A stretch of 64,000 bases of DNA from Trichopria drosophilae. Lineage: Eukaryota > Arthropoda > Insecta > Hymenoptera > Diapriidae. This document shows positions 47,701 to 62,700 of the stretch, one piece after another; positions within the stretch are counted from its first letter, which is position 1, and each line of letters starts with the position of its first letter. The stretch covers positions 73,583,001-73,647,000 of the forward strand of contig CM059587.1 of assembly GCA_030407085.1 (NCBI GenBank), written 5' to 3'. Made by a program: the position numbers and the translations under genes. Under the pieces are notes generated by a model. The model saw only the letters and a list, made by a program, of their open reading frames with translations, ran no database searches and was not told the origin of the DNA.

Positions 47701-50700
47701 CTTAAATTGACATTCATTTTCGATGCGCAACTGTGGATGTTTATCTGGATGAATCATAATATAGGTCGTGTTCTTGTCTTCTTGAGTAGTAACCACGACA
47801 GGCATAGTACCATAAGCATTCTTAAAAGCAATAATAATTATTAACATAACTTTTACCAAAACTTTCGTTTTATATTAAATTAATTTTAAAAAATCTATTG
47901 GAATTTTAAATAAGTATAAAAGACAATGTTCTTACATTTACTGCCAAACATCGGCGGCTAACACTCTGATCGACTCGAACCGGACACGACCATTGATGTC
48001 CTAAACTTACAGAAATGTATAGTGCTACTGATTCCACATTTTTTTCGAATAACATATGCCATTGTACTATCGGAACTGCTTGTCTAAAACCATATAAATG
48101 ATTTTTATTATGTTTCACTATTGAGAGGTAAATTAAATCATTTATTTTCCGTAATTTGAGAAGTGCAGTAACCAAAAGTACACAAGTTACACGCATTTTT
48201 TATTATCATGGATGATTACTGTTATGATCATGGTAAACTATTAAGTTATTAGTATAATATAACAATAAACTTGATAAAAGTTATGGTTGACTCGAAGTAA
48301 ATCATTCGCATTACTGTTATTTATTGATAAATGGTAAGAAGCTAAGTTCTCAAAACTCCTTTTGCATTTTTGAAAAAGTCTGAGAATACCAAAACTAAAA
48401 ATTCACTGGTTTAAACGGCTATATGGCTGATTTTATTTTAATAATTATTCAGTTTTTAATAACAATTCTTTTTAGTGAAATGTTGATCTTTTTGTTGTTT
48501 TCAATGGTTCTATTGCGAATTATGCTTACGAAGTACGCCGCAAAATAACTTTCTTTCATTGCGACTGCGAAGACTTCTCCTCAGTCGATCAATTTTTAAT
48601 ATTTGACAATTATATTTAGGAACATATCGTTTAACCCCTTCGCTGCGGCGAGAATTTCACAAAAAGTGCCCAAAATGCGGGAAAAAAAATTTGGTTAGAT
48701 TTTACTGTAACTTGGTGTATAGGGGTTTCTTGGGACGCCGATTACGAATTTGAAGTCAGATTTCGAAAATTTAAAATGGCGGATTCAATATTGCGGGCAA
48801 ATTTTCTAAATACCAATCATTCCCCTGACACTTATTACTCAGAGGTTTTCGGGGTCGCTGATTACGAATCTGAAGTTACATTTTTAGAAAATTCAAAATG
48901 GCGGATTCAATATGGCGGACGTCATAATCAAAATTCGAACTGATTACGAATCTTATATCAGTTTTTGCATTACAATATTACGGCAATTTGTTATTCATAT
49001 GTAAATAATGCTGCTCGTGGCAGGTTGGCAATAGAAACACTCTCGTGATTATTTATAGAATATTTATACCGAATTTTGTATTTTTATCAAAAACTTCTTC
49101 GATTCTGCAGCTACAAATCTATATTTTTAGTTTTTATAGATATTTTACAGAGTTTAATATCTATCACAATTATTCCGTGAAAATTTCAAAATTTTGTTAT
49201 GTACTCCTGAGTTATCGTGTTACATGTGGGAAAAAGACACTGATTTCTAGAGTTCAATATGTTACAGTTTTTATTTTAAAAACAATTTTAAACAAAAATA
49301 TATAAAAACAGGACAAAATGGCACTTTGAAGACCTTTCTCCAACCTCCTCGTAGTAAAGTGTGTAAGTACATATTGTATATCGAAGCTAACAGGGGAAGG
49401 CTAACATTAACCTGCGGTATTGGATCCGCCATTTTGAATTTTCAAAATATATCATCAGATTTGTAATCGGCGACCTCGAAAACCCCTGTAGCAAGTTTCA
49501 TACGATTTCATTAATTTTTAATACATAAATTGACCTAATACGGCGACATAGCTCATGACAGAGATTTTTACAAAATCTTAAAAACAACATATTTTAAGAG
49601 TTTGTATCTTTTTTTTGACAACATGTTTTTGGAAAAGGACAACGGCATGTTGTTCGGTATATCTTAGGCTGGCTAGAAATGTTCAAGTTTTCAAATTGGA
49701 TATATTATTGACTTCAGTCAGAGAAAAGTCCTAAATGACAAAGATCTTTGTCATCCGCAGCGAAGGGGTTAAGGGGAGACACTGGTGAGTTATTTCAGTT
49801 ACATTAAATTGCAATTTAAAAAAAATTGATAAAAATTGTTATGAGCATCATTTTTCTTCACAAATTAAGTGGTATATTAGTCGAAAAAAGAAAAAAAAAT
49901 TGTTGGCCGACTTAGAATTGTTTATTGTTGATATAAGCCACGTATCGTTAAATCCATGCATAATTTTGTTTGAAATCATAATAAAAGTATACAAAAAAAA
50001 TTGGTTACAATTTATCCTAAATTGACGGAGAAGATGCATTTTTTAGGTGTTTTGTGATCGATTTTTAATAAAATCAACCACTTTTTGGTTACAAGAATTG
50101 TTCATTATACAATAAATTCCAAATTAATGTTTATTGAAACATAAGAAATAAATTTATATTATATTTCTATACATCGTTTTATTTATAAAAAATTTTGGTA
50201 TTAATGTGTTTTGATAAAATAAAATAATATGATAATATTCTCAAAAAGAAAAAAAATGTTAAAAAAACTTTTTTTTTATTGAAAAAAAAATATAGGAATA
50301 TAAAATAAATGTATTATGTTTCGATGAACATTAATTTGGAATTTATTGTATAATAAACAGTTCTTGTAACCAAAAAGTGGTTGATTTTATTAAAAATCGA
50401 TCATAAAACACCAAAAAAATGCATCTCCTCCGTCAATTTTGGATAAAGTGTAACGAAATTTTTGTAATGCTTTTTTTACGGTGTCAAAGAAAATTACGCA
50501 TGGATTTGACGATACGTGGCTTAGATCAAAAATAAAAACCTCGACCAAATTTTTTTTTTTTCTTTTTTCGACTACATCACTTAATTTGTGAAGAAAAATG
50601 ATGCTCATAACAATTTTTTTTTATTTTTTTAAATTGCAATTTAATGTAGCTGAAATCTCACCGGTCTATCCCCTTAAATATTGTATTAGTATAAGGGATT

Positions 50701-53700
50701 TAACTGAATAAACTACCACTATCATGTACAGTAGTCCTTCCCTTATTCTAATTTCTCTTATTCTAATCTTTTCTCTTCTCATATTCTAATATTTCACCTC
50801 ACGCGTTCTCCCTACCGCATTACTACTTTCCTTAGAAGCACATATATGACACATAACTGCACATGCGCTGTGAAAGAGAAATAGAGAGAAAAAGAGAAGT
50901 TAGTGGGAGAGAGGAGAAAATTATAATAAGAGAAGAACGCCGCCATCATGCCTGCCTGGACAAATTAGAATAAGAGAAGGTCTACTGTATCTGAAAAAAA
51001 TCTTGAAAACATGCTTTTTGTTCATCGAGCTGTACCCATACCCTTAGTATTTAATTATGTTATTTATCATTTCTTTACATTTTTATATTTTATGTAGATT
51101 TTAAAAATTTGCAGATGAAGATGGTCACACGTGCGGGGATGCTACATTCGCGTTCGCGATACACATACTATTTTCTCATCCAAAGACCGTCGAATTCGCA
51201 TTTACGTTAAATTTTGTTACATTAAATGATACATATAATAATGTGTATTATATATACAACACATGAAAAAAGTGGCGTGCGGAGTTTTGCCTCAATTAAA
51301 ATGTTGATATCTTATCGCCAAGTGAACGATCGGAAAAAATAAAAAAATGGGAATTAAAGAAGAGATTTCAGTTTCTCAGCCGCCGTGGTTTTATTTCCGT
51401 ATTTATATTTGCCTTCGAACTATGCTCGATTTACTAAAGTCGTTTTTTCGTATTATTTTGTTGAAACCGCTCCCATTTTTTAAAAAAAATGATTGCAGGA
51501 GAAAAGTACAACGTGAGATCGATAGATAATCCTTTCACCTTTAATTGGCCTCTTCGTGAATTTGTCTAATATTTCTTTACGAATACTTATTCCATTTTGA
51601 ACAAAATAATGTAATTTTTTTTCGATCTGCTCCATCTCGAAAAATTGACGTGATATAAAAAATGTTTACGGAAAAAAAGTTTAATTTGTTAATTATCGAT
51701 TGGCAAACAAAAATAAGCAGACGATAATTGTATTTAAAATATGTTTTTCTTAGGAAAGAGGCAACTTTTGGCACTAACTTTTCAAATATTCAGTAATAAT
51801 CAATTCTTATGCATTAACTCTATTAACCAGTCAAATTGAGTTTAGGTAAATATAAACTAGTTGAAAAGACACGTAAAACTTACTTTTGATCCTCCGAAGG
51901 AAGTACATTTAAGCCGTAGGCTCCAAGGTCCTCTGGTAATTCTAAATCTGTTGCATTAAGCGGTACAGCAAGCGCGGCTACACTTAGCTCTTGATTTGTC
52001 ATATTACCGATCACGTAGTTACTATATATTCGAAGTATCCGCATATCACCGGACAAAGTCGAATTAATACTTAGCATACACAGCTGAAAAATATCCGAAC
52101 ATTTTACAAAATCGCGTCTAAAATTAATATGAAGATTTTACTTAAGATATAAATAAATCACGAAACTTACACTAGAATCACAATCGACGGTTGTCTTGAT
52201 ATTCCCTTCGACGGGAATAAGTCCATCAACACGCGGCATATAAAAGCTTCTACTCCAATCGGGTTTCGCTAGTTGTATAGCTGGAGAAGTAAAATAAGTA
52301 TCTCCTATGCCTATTCCTAAATGAAATGTTCCCTAAAATAATGAATAATAATTTTTTAAATCTCTTCTAATTTCAATTCATCTAAATGCAGCTAATAACC
52401 GGTAAGTATTTTCGTAAATTTAAAATAGAAATCACTTGAATAATGTCTTATTGTTTTAAATTATTATAAAAGTAAATTTGTACACGATAATAATTTTAGA
52501 GGTTAACTTACCTCTAGTTTTGGAGGCGCCACAATACCGTAGTGTGGTATTTGGCACAATTCGATATCTTCCGACACAATAGAAACATGAGTTCCTAAAG
52601 AATTCAAAACGAAACACCATGGTTGCAACTCCAGCAACAGCGTACTCGAAACCAACCCAGCATCTTCGTACTTCACCTAAAAATTCATCAGCCACAGGAA
52701 CATTTAACAAATCGAAGGTAAATAAACATTGAAGTTTCCCTAAATTCATTTACAAAATACAAGAATTAAAAGTATAATTACTTGAACGTGCGTTTGAGGT
52801 TGATCGGCTGGAATCCAATCGCATATGTCGTCATTTTGGAATGGCCACTTAGATTCTTCTTTTTGAGCTTCCAGTTCTTTCAATATTTCACGAATGTCTT
52901 CTTTTTCAGGTCTTCGGAAAAATTTTCGCTGATCTACAGAACTGTACGACAATGGAACGTACGGATTCGATGCGCAAACACCAGACCTAATTCAAATTAT
53001 TAACGCAAATCGTTAGAATAATTATGAGGATATTTTTGACAAAAAAAATTGGAAATTTGGTAACGTTAATTATAAAAGAACTTTTTAACAAATATTCTCT
53101 GAATTGTATCAACAGATGCGGTAGAAACAAATTTTGTTAAACAATAAAATTTTCATAAAATCCAAAATCGTAAAAATTTCAAATAGCCAAATATTCAAAT
53201 TACGTGAATCCATACTCAAGCTGGAAAGTTAGTTGGTGAAAATGTTCGCATGTTCCAGGACAATACAGTTGCTGTCGTTCTCCCCGTCCGATTACGGTCG
53301 TGTTCAAGGAGAGCTTCAAAGAAGGCGTCTCTATTTGCACTTTGGCCGGTACTGGCAAATGCGATCGAATCATGTAGAGTGGACTTAACAGTGCCTAAAA
53401 ATATTGTCATTTTCCACGTTCAAAATTCAACGGTTTCACAAAAATATAATCTGTACTTACAAGAGTTTTGTTTCGACCATTTACTAATTCCGTTACTACT
53501 CGCACCCAAATGCTGATAAATTGTCCTTTTTCTTGTAGGGGTACTACGAAACAACAACATTCCGACGATTTACAATGCAGATCATAGTTTTTATTGTCAA
53601 TTTTAATTTCAAATATTTTTATTAGCAACTATATGTTCTAACTTTGATATAAATCGCTTATTTTTTTCTTTACAACACATATTAAATATTCAAAATAAGC

Positions 53701-56700
53701 CTAATTTATTTGTTGTGCTTTTCGTTATAAAAATATTACCTTTCCCTATTTTATATATTACAAAATCAATTAAAAACGGAAATGTAACGTTTCATGGCTG
53801 AAGAAGCTCATGAATTTTATTTTCGTTGGTGTTAATATTGCTACTAGTTAAACAAATGTTTCGTAGGCTTGTAAAGCATGTCGTGTAATCTTGAGGACTG
53901 ACTTTCTTCTCGCGGGACATTATGCAGATTTCTCTTAATAAAAACCGATAATTATTTTCAATTGAAATAAATTCCGTGGAAAATGAGAGTTAATAATTAT
54001 ACTAACACAATAGATTTATATTGAACTTTTAAATTAAATCGTCTTTTATTACGCATACAGTAATCAGGCTTCATACGTATTCTTTAGCGTGTAACTCCCT
54101 TCGTATGTCGTAATTTTATAAACAATTGTGTTTTTAATTTACTTTCAATGAAAAAATGTAAGCTTTTGCTGCATCTTAACCCATTAACGTCCAAAACGTC
54201 ATTTTTTCTGCTTCAATTTCAATCAAGTCTTTCGTATCAAAATCGAAGTTGAAAAAAATTGAAAGGTTCATATCCTACTATTTTTGAGGTCGCTCTTCAA
54301 GATTCCGAGGTCAAAATTAAGTTTCAGCCATCAGGAATTCCAATATGGCGACAAATTAGGAAATATTTATCCTTATCAATTTTTTTCGAGCTATTAGAAT
54401 ATTGGGATTCTATTGAAATTATGGAGGATGGTGAAGGGAATACTTGAATTTTAAGAACAAATTTTACTCTTTCTCCTCACATCATTGTAATGACCTCAAA
54501 ATGGCGTCTAAATGAAAATTTTCTTGAAAGATTTTTTTGGACGCTGTACCTCACAAACCACGATCTTTTTCAAAAAAAATGCTAAGAATGAAAAGTTCTT
54601 AGAATTCGCAGAAAAATATAGTGGAATTTTTTTCTGATTTTTTGGAAAATTTTTTTCGAAAAAATTATTTACGAAAAATTCTGGACAAAATTCAGTGTAT
54701 TCTCTGATTAATTATAAGAATTTTTGTTCTTTGCAATTTTTCTGAAAGTTGATAGTTTTTGAGAAAAAAATCCGTTTCCGTATCACTACGTACGTATGAA
54801 ATTGAAAATGACCATATATGATTGTGAACTATGAAGAATTTGTTTATAACCTACAAATTGAGTGCAGATCAACCCACATCTTATAGTACGACATAACTTT
54901 CAATATCTGCAATATTGATTTACAAAATACAACACAAAAATAAAAAACAAATATTTCCTCATTGCCTCCACGTGTGTTTTCAATAAAAGAAAATGAATGT
55001 AATAAAATTAAAATAAAAAAAAATGAAGAAAAGTATTTTAAAAATAAAAAAAAAGTTGAGCTGTACTAAATTTTTAGGTTATAAGCCGATAATTAATAGG
55101 TCATAAGGGTATATGGTCATTTTTAATTTCAAACATAAGTAATGTTACGGAAATGTCGAAAATTGTGAGAAAATTAGACAAATAATCGGTATAAACCCAT
55201 TGTGTCTAACTAATTTGAGGTTATGAGGTTATGAATAAATCATGATGAGACTAGGTATTCACAAATGATAATAATTACTTTTTCATTGCAATTCTCCATG
55301 ATTTGAGCCGTTACACGGTCAAATAATCCATATTTGTGCAAGAAAATTCAAACTTACAACTTCCAGACGCCACCTTGAAGCCGCCATTTTGTTTTTTGAC
55401 AAAAATCCGACGGGAGAAGAATGGTCTGAGCAAAAAAACGCGATTTGTACGTTTTGCAACGATCAGCACTGCCCTTTTCAATATCAAAAAACGCAATTAT
55501 TGGGAAAAAAACGTCGAAAAAATCAGTATTTTTTTCGAAAAAATCATCATAACTTTTTTTTTTGAAATTTCCGGCTGATTCTGACCACGGCATTTAAAAG
55601 AAGAGGTCCAAATCTATCGATTTTGACTTATTTCAAGTTTTGAATATATAAACGCTTGGCGACGTTGCCGACGTGCAGACATTTCTAATGAACAATTTTT
55701 CTTTTTATTGATTTCATAACCTTCAAAACTGACTATGTAACCAGTATATACAGTATTCAGTCGTCTTTCTTTCTTATTGACGCTATTAGAGTATATTTTG
55801 ACTCCAAAGAATCGTAGTCGAAATTCAACCAGGCGGAATTTTGATTCCCTGATCGAGTCTTAATAAAAACTCGACCGTTGGAATCAAACCGTTGCATATC
55901 GTCTCTCAGATGGCGCCATACACATATTTTTCGAGAATATAGGAAACTGCAGAAACCCACATCAAGTACAGCAGCAGTCATGAATCCCCTGCCTGATAAA
56001 CACTTCGAACCGTTAACAAACAGCATAGCTCGTCTTACTTATTGCAAATCGCTGCTTGAAAACAATTTCAAAAAATTGCCGAGGATCGAACTCTTCGAAT
56101 AATTACCTGACATCTTAGTACAAATCTACAAAGGTATGCCATACTAGCAAGACCTTGTAGTTTTCAAAACTAATACTCGGATTCTCATGAATTCCAAGTC
56201 AAAAATGAAGAAACTTAATTTAATTTAATTCCTAATAAAGTAATTGCAATGAATATTTACCTTTCACCAGCCACGGTTGACAAAATTTCGTATTTGGTTG
56301 TAAAGGTATATCTCCGGTCCAAGACAAATTGGCGATGCTCGAGAATCTCAGTCTTATCGCCATGCTGCTATTATCCATAAGTACGATCGAAGCTGGTTGA
56401 CTCTTTGCCGGTATCGGGATCACGTCCTTAGATACTATCGGTTTGCTTCTGGAGTCCGACTCGTATTTAACTAATCGCATCTCAAAGCTTTCGACAACTC
56501 GATTAACAATCAATAGCATGCCCGAAAACGTGATTAGTTTTTGAGTAGCGGATAACGAAGTAACGGTGACGCATATGACGGCATCTGTTGGGGAAGTCCC
56601 AAAGTCAACATTTTGTTCACCGTCAATGTTCACCGCGAAAGGTTTACTCCATGCCCAGGCATTATCTTCCACCGCAATACGTAATACTTGATTGTTCACG

Positions 56701-59700
56701 TGCCTCCAGGAGTAAAAATGACATTGTCTACTGTCTAAAAGGATGTTGTCATCGGTACCGCTTTGACCGAAGCGAATGGGTATATTGCTGTCATTGGCAA
56801 TTACGTACCGAGTGAGTATCACAACCTGTCAAATCGATGTCAAATGCAAGTTTCATTTCTCCTCAACAACAGACTAAAAAATTATTTATAGCAAATTTAA
56901 AAAGTACCTTGGAATTGTCTTCGTTCAGCGCAGCTAACCAGAGATGTGCAGAGACAGCAAAAGTATGACACACCGCCGGACTGAGTTTCAACGAAAACGG
57001 TTTGCAATTTACACTCACATCCGTCCTCTCTCCCAAGGACAGACGTACCTTTTCTTCCAAAGAATCCAAAACTTCCTGAAGCGCCAACAACCCATAATCC
57101 AAAACATGCAAGTTTAAGATTCCGCCCACATCAACGAGTACGGAACCGTCTGGCCATTTGCTGAACATCAACACAGCCTTTTTGTGTTCTAGAGCGGCAA
57201 AACACTGAACCTCTGGAATCATACCGTTTAACGCAAATTCGCTTAACGGAGCCGGCAAATTGTGGTAAGCGTTCGGTTCGATATGGTTGTAGAGAGATAC
57301 ATGGATTGTTCCTATGTTCAGTGCTGCTTGAACATTCGGAACAATCGTAGGATTGAAATATGAGTCGATGCGCAAACACGCTATCAGAGCCCTCGTGGCA
57401 ACGACATTATGGTAGGAAGTTGTTCCTGTAGCCGAGAGAACAATGCGCCAGACACAAGCGACTGCTTGGGACGGTGTTTTGTCCGGGAGATCCAATCGGT
57501 AGCTATCGATTTCAGAGAGGTAAAATTCTATATAACGCTGATACGCCATTTGGCTATCGCTCCAGTACTCGATTGCGCAAGGAATCCGATCGTGCTGACT
57601 TTCATCCAGATCCCAAGTCTGTAAGAATTTTAATAATCGAGTTTGAGTGCAATTTATTTTTAGGTTAAATTGCAGACGTAGAAACTATCTTAAAATATGT
57701 TTATGAGGAGTTTTGGACCATTCCTTATCTCAGAATCTGAAAGAACAGACTTTTGTACGTAAGAAACAGTTTGAGTTCAAAAAGTGTCCGTCCCGCCCTT
57801 AAAGGGCTTAACTTCTTTGATAAAAAGCAGTTCGCCGAAACAAGTAAAATAACATATCATAAAAGTTTTACCTCAAATGGTACGGGATTAACATGGATTT
57901 TCGTAAGCGCCCGAGGATGAGGGTATCGCCACGCCATTGCCTGTTGAGGTGATGTGAAAAATACAACCTAGAATACATAAATTAACATTTATTAGAAATA
58001 AGATGTCCAATCACCAAAAAGATGTTTCTACCTGATATGGAAATGGAAGTTCCTCAGCATTTCCGTCGACGAATTGAAAAGCACCAGACTTCAAGTCATC
58101 CTTATAATGTTGTTCTGCCACAGTGTATTCAGGATTGTCGTACAATCTATCATCCAGATCGTCAGAACTTGCCAAAAGTTCGCGAACTTCGGTAAAGTCC
58201 TTCAATACCCGTTGAATAATTTGAATATGTTTTGGACCAAAATCGATGTAAATACTGTCACTATCCGCTTGAATTTGAATCTGCGGAAAGCTTCCGGTAT
58301 CCTGCCATGACTCCCAAAGGAGACAAATCGTGGCGTTGCAGCACCACGGTTTTAAAAGGACCTTCATGTTATCATAAAGTACTGCCGTGATAGTAACAGA
58401 ATCCAAAGAAATATTCCCGTGAATTCGTTCAGGTCGTACCACGTTCAAGACGGTACCCGTTAAAGATGCTAAACTTGTGATGATTTCTGCTCCCGAATCA
58501 GTTTTAAACGACAGCACCAATTGTTTTGTACTGAGGTTTAAATCTGGTACTCGTAATTTTTTGGCGGATGGTTGATTTAGCGATGTACTCGTCACACTAC
58601 TTGCCTTTGACGTAACATTTGCGACTGTGTAATCCGTAAAACATGAGTACACCTGAGGGCCAACGTTTAAATCTCTTATTCAAAAATTTGGGATAAAATA
58701 TTTTGTATTAAAAGTAAGTTACCTTGCCCTTGACAGTATTGAGATTATTCAGAATTGACAACGCGAATTGTAGTTTTATTGGTCTACCCATGTCTATTGT
58801 GAAATGTGGATTTTTATTTCTAACTAATTCACATTTTATTGTCATGAAAGCAGGTGGTATTCCAGTGTCCGGATGTGGTTCTCCACTTTTTGTTTCCAAA
58901 ACACTTGTATTGAAATCTTTTTGAGTCGGTATAGACAACAAATTTCCGTCTGTGTTTGAACCGAGGGCAAGAGCTAAGTCAAAGCATGACACCTAAAAAT
59001 GTTTTGAATTTATATAACCTCACTGCCGAACTATGCATTTAAAACCCTGTATTCAAAACAAACCTGCATTTTTTGAGCAAATTGTTGTTGTGAAAAATAA
59101 AGATTCAATTGATCGACCATGGCATACAGTAATGGCAACTTTTTATTACTAGACTCATCGTCGTCTATATCAGTCGGATCCTAAAATCATAGAAATATTA
59201 AATTCTATATTCGACCTAATCGATATAGTTATACCATTTGATACTCGGAACGCATAGGCCGTTCGATTTCATACAGAGCAAGAGAAATTTTCCCGCAATT
59301 AACGAGAAATTCGAAAGGTGGAAAGGCATCAGGTCCAAATGTTGTTTTTTCCTGCTAAAAATTGCAATTACACTACAATAGAACAATCGAAATAAAAATA
59401 GTACGCGTATTTTTAAGAATTTACCAAATTCGCAGATTGGAGACTAGAAAGTTCAAAATCAACGCCGCTATCTTTCGCGAAGTCAACGTCGACCTCCTCT
59501 ACTTTCGTCCATAAATTGGACTTGCACTCAGGTTTTAATGACATATCGTCGGATGTTGCAGCTAAAAACTCTACTCCTTCGAAGTCGTCGAGATTGCACT
59601 CTAGCATCAAACCGTTGAACTCCGTGTAAAGGGTGGAGATCAACTTTATTTGATCCAAGTTCGTTGTGACTTCTATGTCAGTCATGCAATTAATTTCTAC

Positions 59701-62700
59701 TGCACTACCGCAAACTATAGTATCCGATTTGTATACTATCGCCGGCGCGATTATCAAATATAAATCGAATCTGTAATGAAAATTTCCATGTAATTTTGTA
59801 TTTTTTCATTTCAAATTTCGAAACCGCACCTTGTGATCAGCGGGAACGATGTGAAATGTGGCTCCAAACTGCTACCGTTCCCCAGTTTATTCCATTCTAC
59901 CGCCGGATTCTCATTCATTGTGTACAAATATGACTGTGACATTCTCTAAACGATTAAAACAAATTTAATGATGGATTTTAAATTTAAAAAAAAAATTATA
60001 AGTTTCGTACTTTAGCCACACTTTGCTGATAATCTCTCCACGTTGTTGTGTATGCGCAAACTCCGCTAATATTAATTTGATACTGACGATCTTCAACGAC
60101 GGATCCAGGAAGATTGAGGATATTAGCTTGTGCTGCTAGCTGATAAATATCTGGTCGCATTGGTTGTCGCCATATTAAGTTTTCCGCTTGAGGAACAACG
60201 TATATTCCTTCCAACTACATTTCACGTTTAATCATTAGTTTTTTGTGTTTTTTTAATTTAAACATATATTTAATTATTTATTTAGAATCTAGTTTTATTA
60301 TTTAACGTTTTCTTCAATTTTTTATTGGCATATAACAATAAGCAATGGAATTAAATAAATAATTTCGTAGGTATTAAATATTTTCAAACCTGAAGCATCA
60401 GAAGGTCATGGTACAATCCTGATACTTCTATGGAGGAAACCGGCAGCATTAACCGAAACCCTTTGAAGGCTAAATGAACCAGTGGCAACGACTCGTTCCT
60501 TAATTTCGTAATTCCTACAAAAGGTGGCGTCACTACATTTGATTCATTTTCATCGGTGGAATTTTTACGCAACGGATCGTTTAAATTCATAAATGGTTTG
60601 ATTAGCTGCATGTATTTTTCGACGACTGACGGGGGTAATATGATGTCCACCATTTGGATCTTTGCGTCTATTTCAGCTAGGTATGGATTTGTTGGTTGAG
60701 TTATGTCGATTCTTGAATCTTTCTGTGAATTTATTGATTTAGTTCATCAAAACATATTTTTAGAAAAGAAAATGTAGCGGTTATGGTGATTTTCTAGAAG
60801 TTACTCTGATTTTAGAGGGCAAACCCCCGTTTATAATCTTGAACAATTTTATGCTGTTTTTTTTAAATTGTTTCTATTACATTTTCAATACGAAATAAAT
60901 TTGCAAACAAAAATGTTCTGTTTTTTATTTAAAAGAGCATTCTCGAAAATGGTAGATTAAATCACTTTGGAGTAAAAATAAACCTCTTTTTCTGCTGCGA
61001 ATGATTCTCGAAAATGAACCAAAAATTTGGACTTTTTTAACGCGTTTATTGACGCTATGAGGGTATATTTTGACTCCAAAGAATCATAATCGAAATTCAA
61101 CCAGGCGGAATTTTGGTTCCCTGATCGAGTGTTTTAGTAAAAACTCGACCGCAGGTTATCTTTTAGATGGCGCCATACGCACACTTTCGAGAATGTAGGA
61201 AACTGCAGAAACCCATATTAAGTACAGCAGCGGTCATCAGTCAATCCCCCCTTGATAAACAACATTTCGAACCGTTAACAAACAGCACAACTCGTCTTAC
61301 ATATTGCAAACCGCTGCTTGAAAACAACGAAAAATTGTTACCCGCACTCCAACGAATTATAGTCGAACCCCCCGTACGCCATTTTCTGTACCTATGAGCT
61401 CAAAATTGACTCCAACAATTTAAAAAGATTAAATTGTAAATTGCTGGCACCGTACGCTTAAAATGTAGAAATTCAAGCGTTCGTACAATCATATTCCAGC
61501 GTCATCTACGACTTTTTTAACGTTGAAAATGGACGTTTTCAGCGTACGCTGTCATTTTTATCAAACTGTGTACATTTAAAATATGAACTAAAATTCACTT
61601 AAACGATATTTTTACAACGTGAGTCAAATAAAACTAACCTTTCTATTTTTATATCGTTTGTGCGCTCCCCATCGAGTATGTACTTTTTCCGAATTGGCTA
61701 TCGTAAGCGTGAAACTCAAAAAACCAGAATCTTCGCTTTTCTCATGCCCATCTTCTCTTCCGCAAACCAATAACCCTAAATATTCGCCAAAATCCCAATG
61801 CCTAGTACCCGGGGCTCTAAAAGACATAGAAATACGTTGATAATCGGAGAAAGAAACGCTTAAAAAAAATTATAGTACCTCGTGTAATGTAAAATCGTTG
61901 CGGTGGTAATTTTGTGCGTAACTTTGAAATAGTCTTGCAGATCGACCGACGTTATTATATCTTCCAATTCCAGAACTAATTTTAAAATCGGAAACTCGTA
62001 ATCGCTGGTTATATATAATTTTACTGCGACTTTCGTGATAGTCCATTGAATCCATGCAGTAACAACAAAGTCGTCTTTTTCTAAAATATTTTATACCGTT
62101 TAAAAATACCAAAATACGTCAACAGGTGACGTTGATAACAATTCAAAATAATGGGTTCTCATACATTAAATAAAATACCAGGAGGAGAATGTGTAAAAAA
62201 CGTATAAATTCATTTTAAGGTTAGAAAATGAAAATTACTAACTTGGAGTTAAAGTATCCTGCTGAGTAGATATCGTAGAGGTCGTGGTAGTATCTTCAGG
62301 ATAAAAAGTTTGCGTAGGACTAGACAATGTTGGTGGAACTGTTGTCAAAGGTTCCGGAACATCCTTTGGGACGTAAGCTGAATTTCCTTTCGGCGATGTC
62401 AATTTATTCATTACGTTCAAAGTATTTAAAATAATATTTCGTAAAAACATAACCTAGATTTTACAAAATATATCATGTTAATTTATACTTTTTCAACTTG
62501 CATAAAACTTAGAAATACTTTACTTGATTTTCCGATATGGAAACCACAATAGGCGTGGTATCCACGTAAACGCATAAATTGATGGACGAAATATTTTCTG
62601 AGGTGTCCTTCGCAGCAGCTTTAGTTGTCAGATCGACAGTTGCATTGAAGGACACTTTTTTAATGAAATTTTGTTGTAAACCATTCTTTAGTGTGTAGCA

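Noticed and set aside
55757..56102. Possible duplicated or mutually exclusive VPS13B exons (also 61167-61397)
   Set aside because: In the gene's orientation the block has stops in every frame, and the two copies disagree by frameshifting indels.
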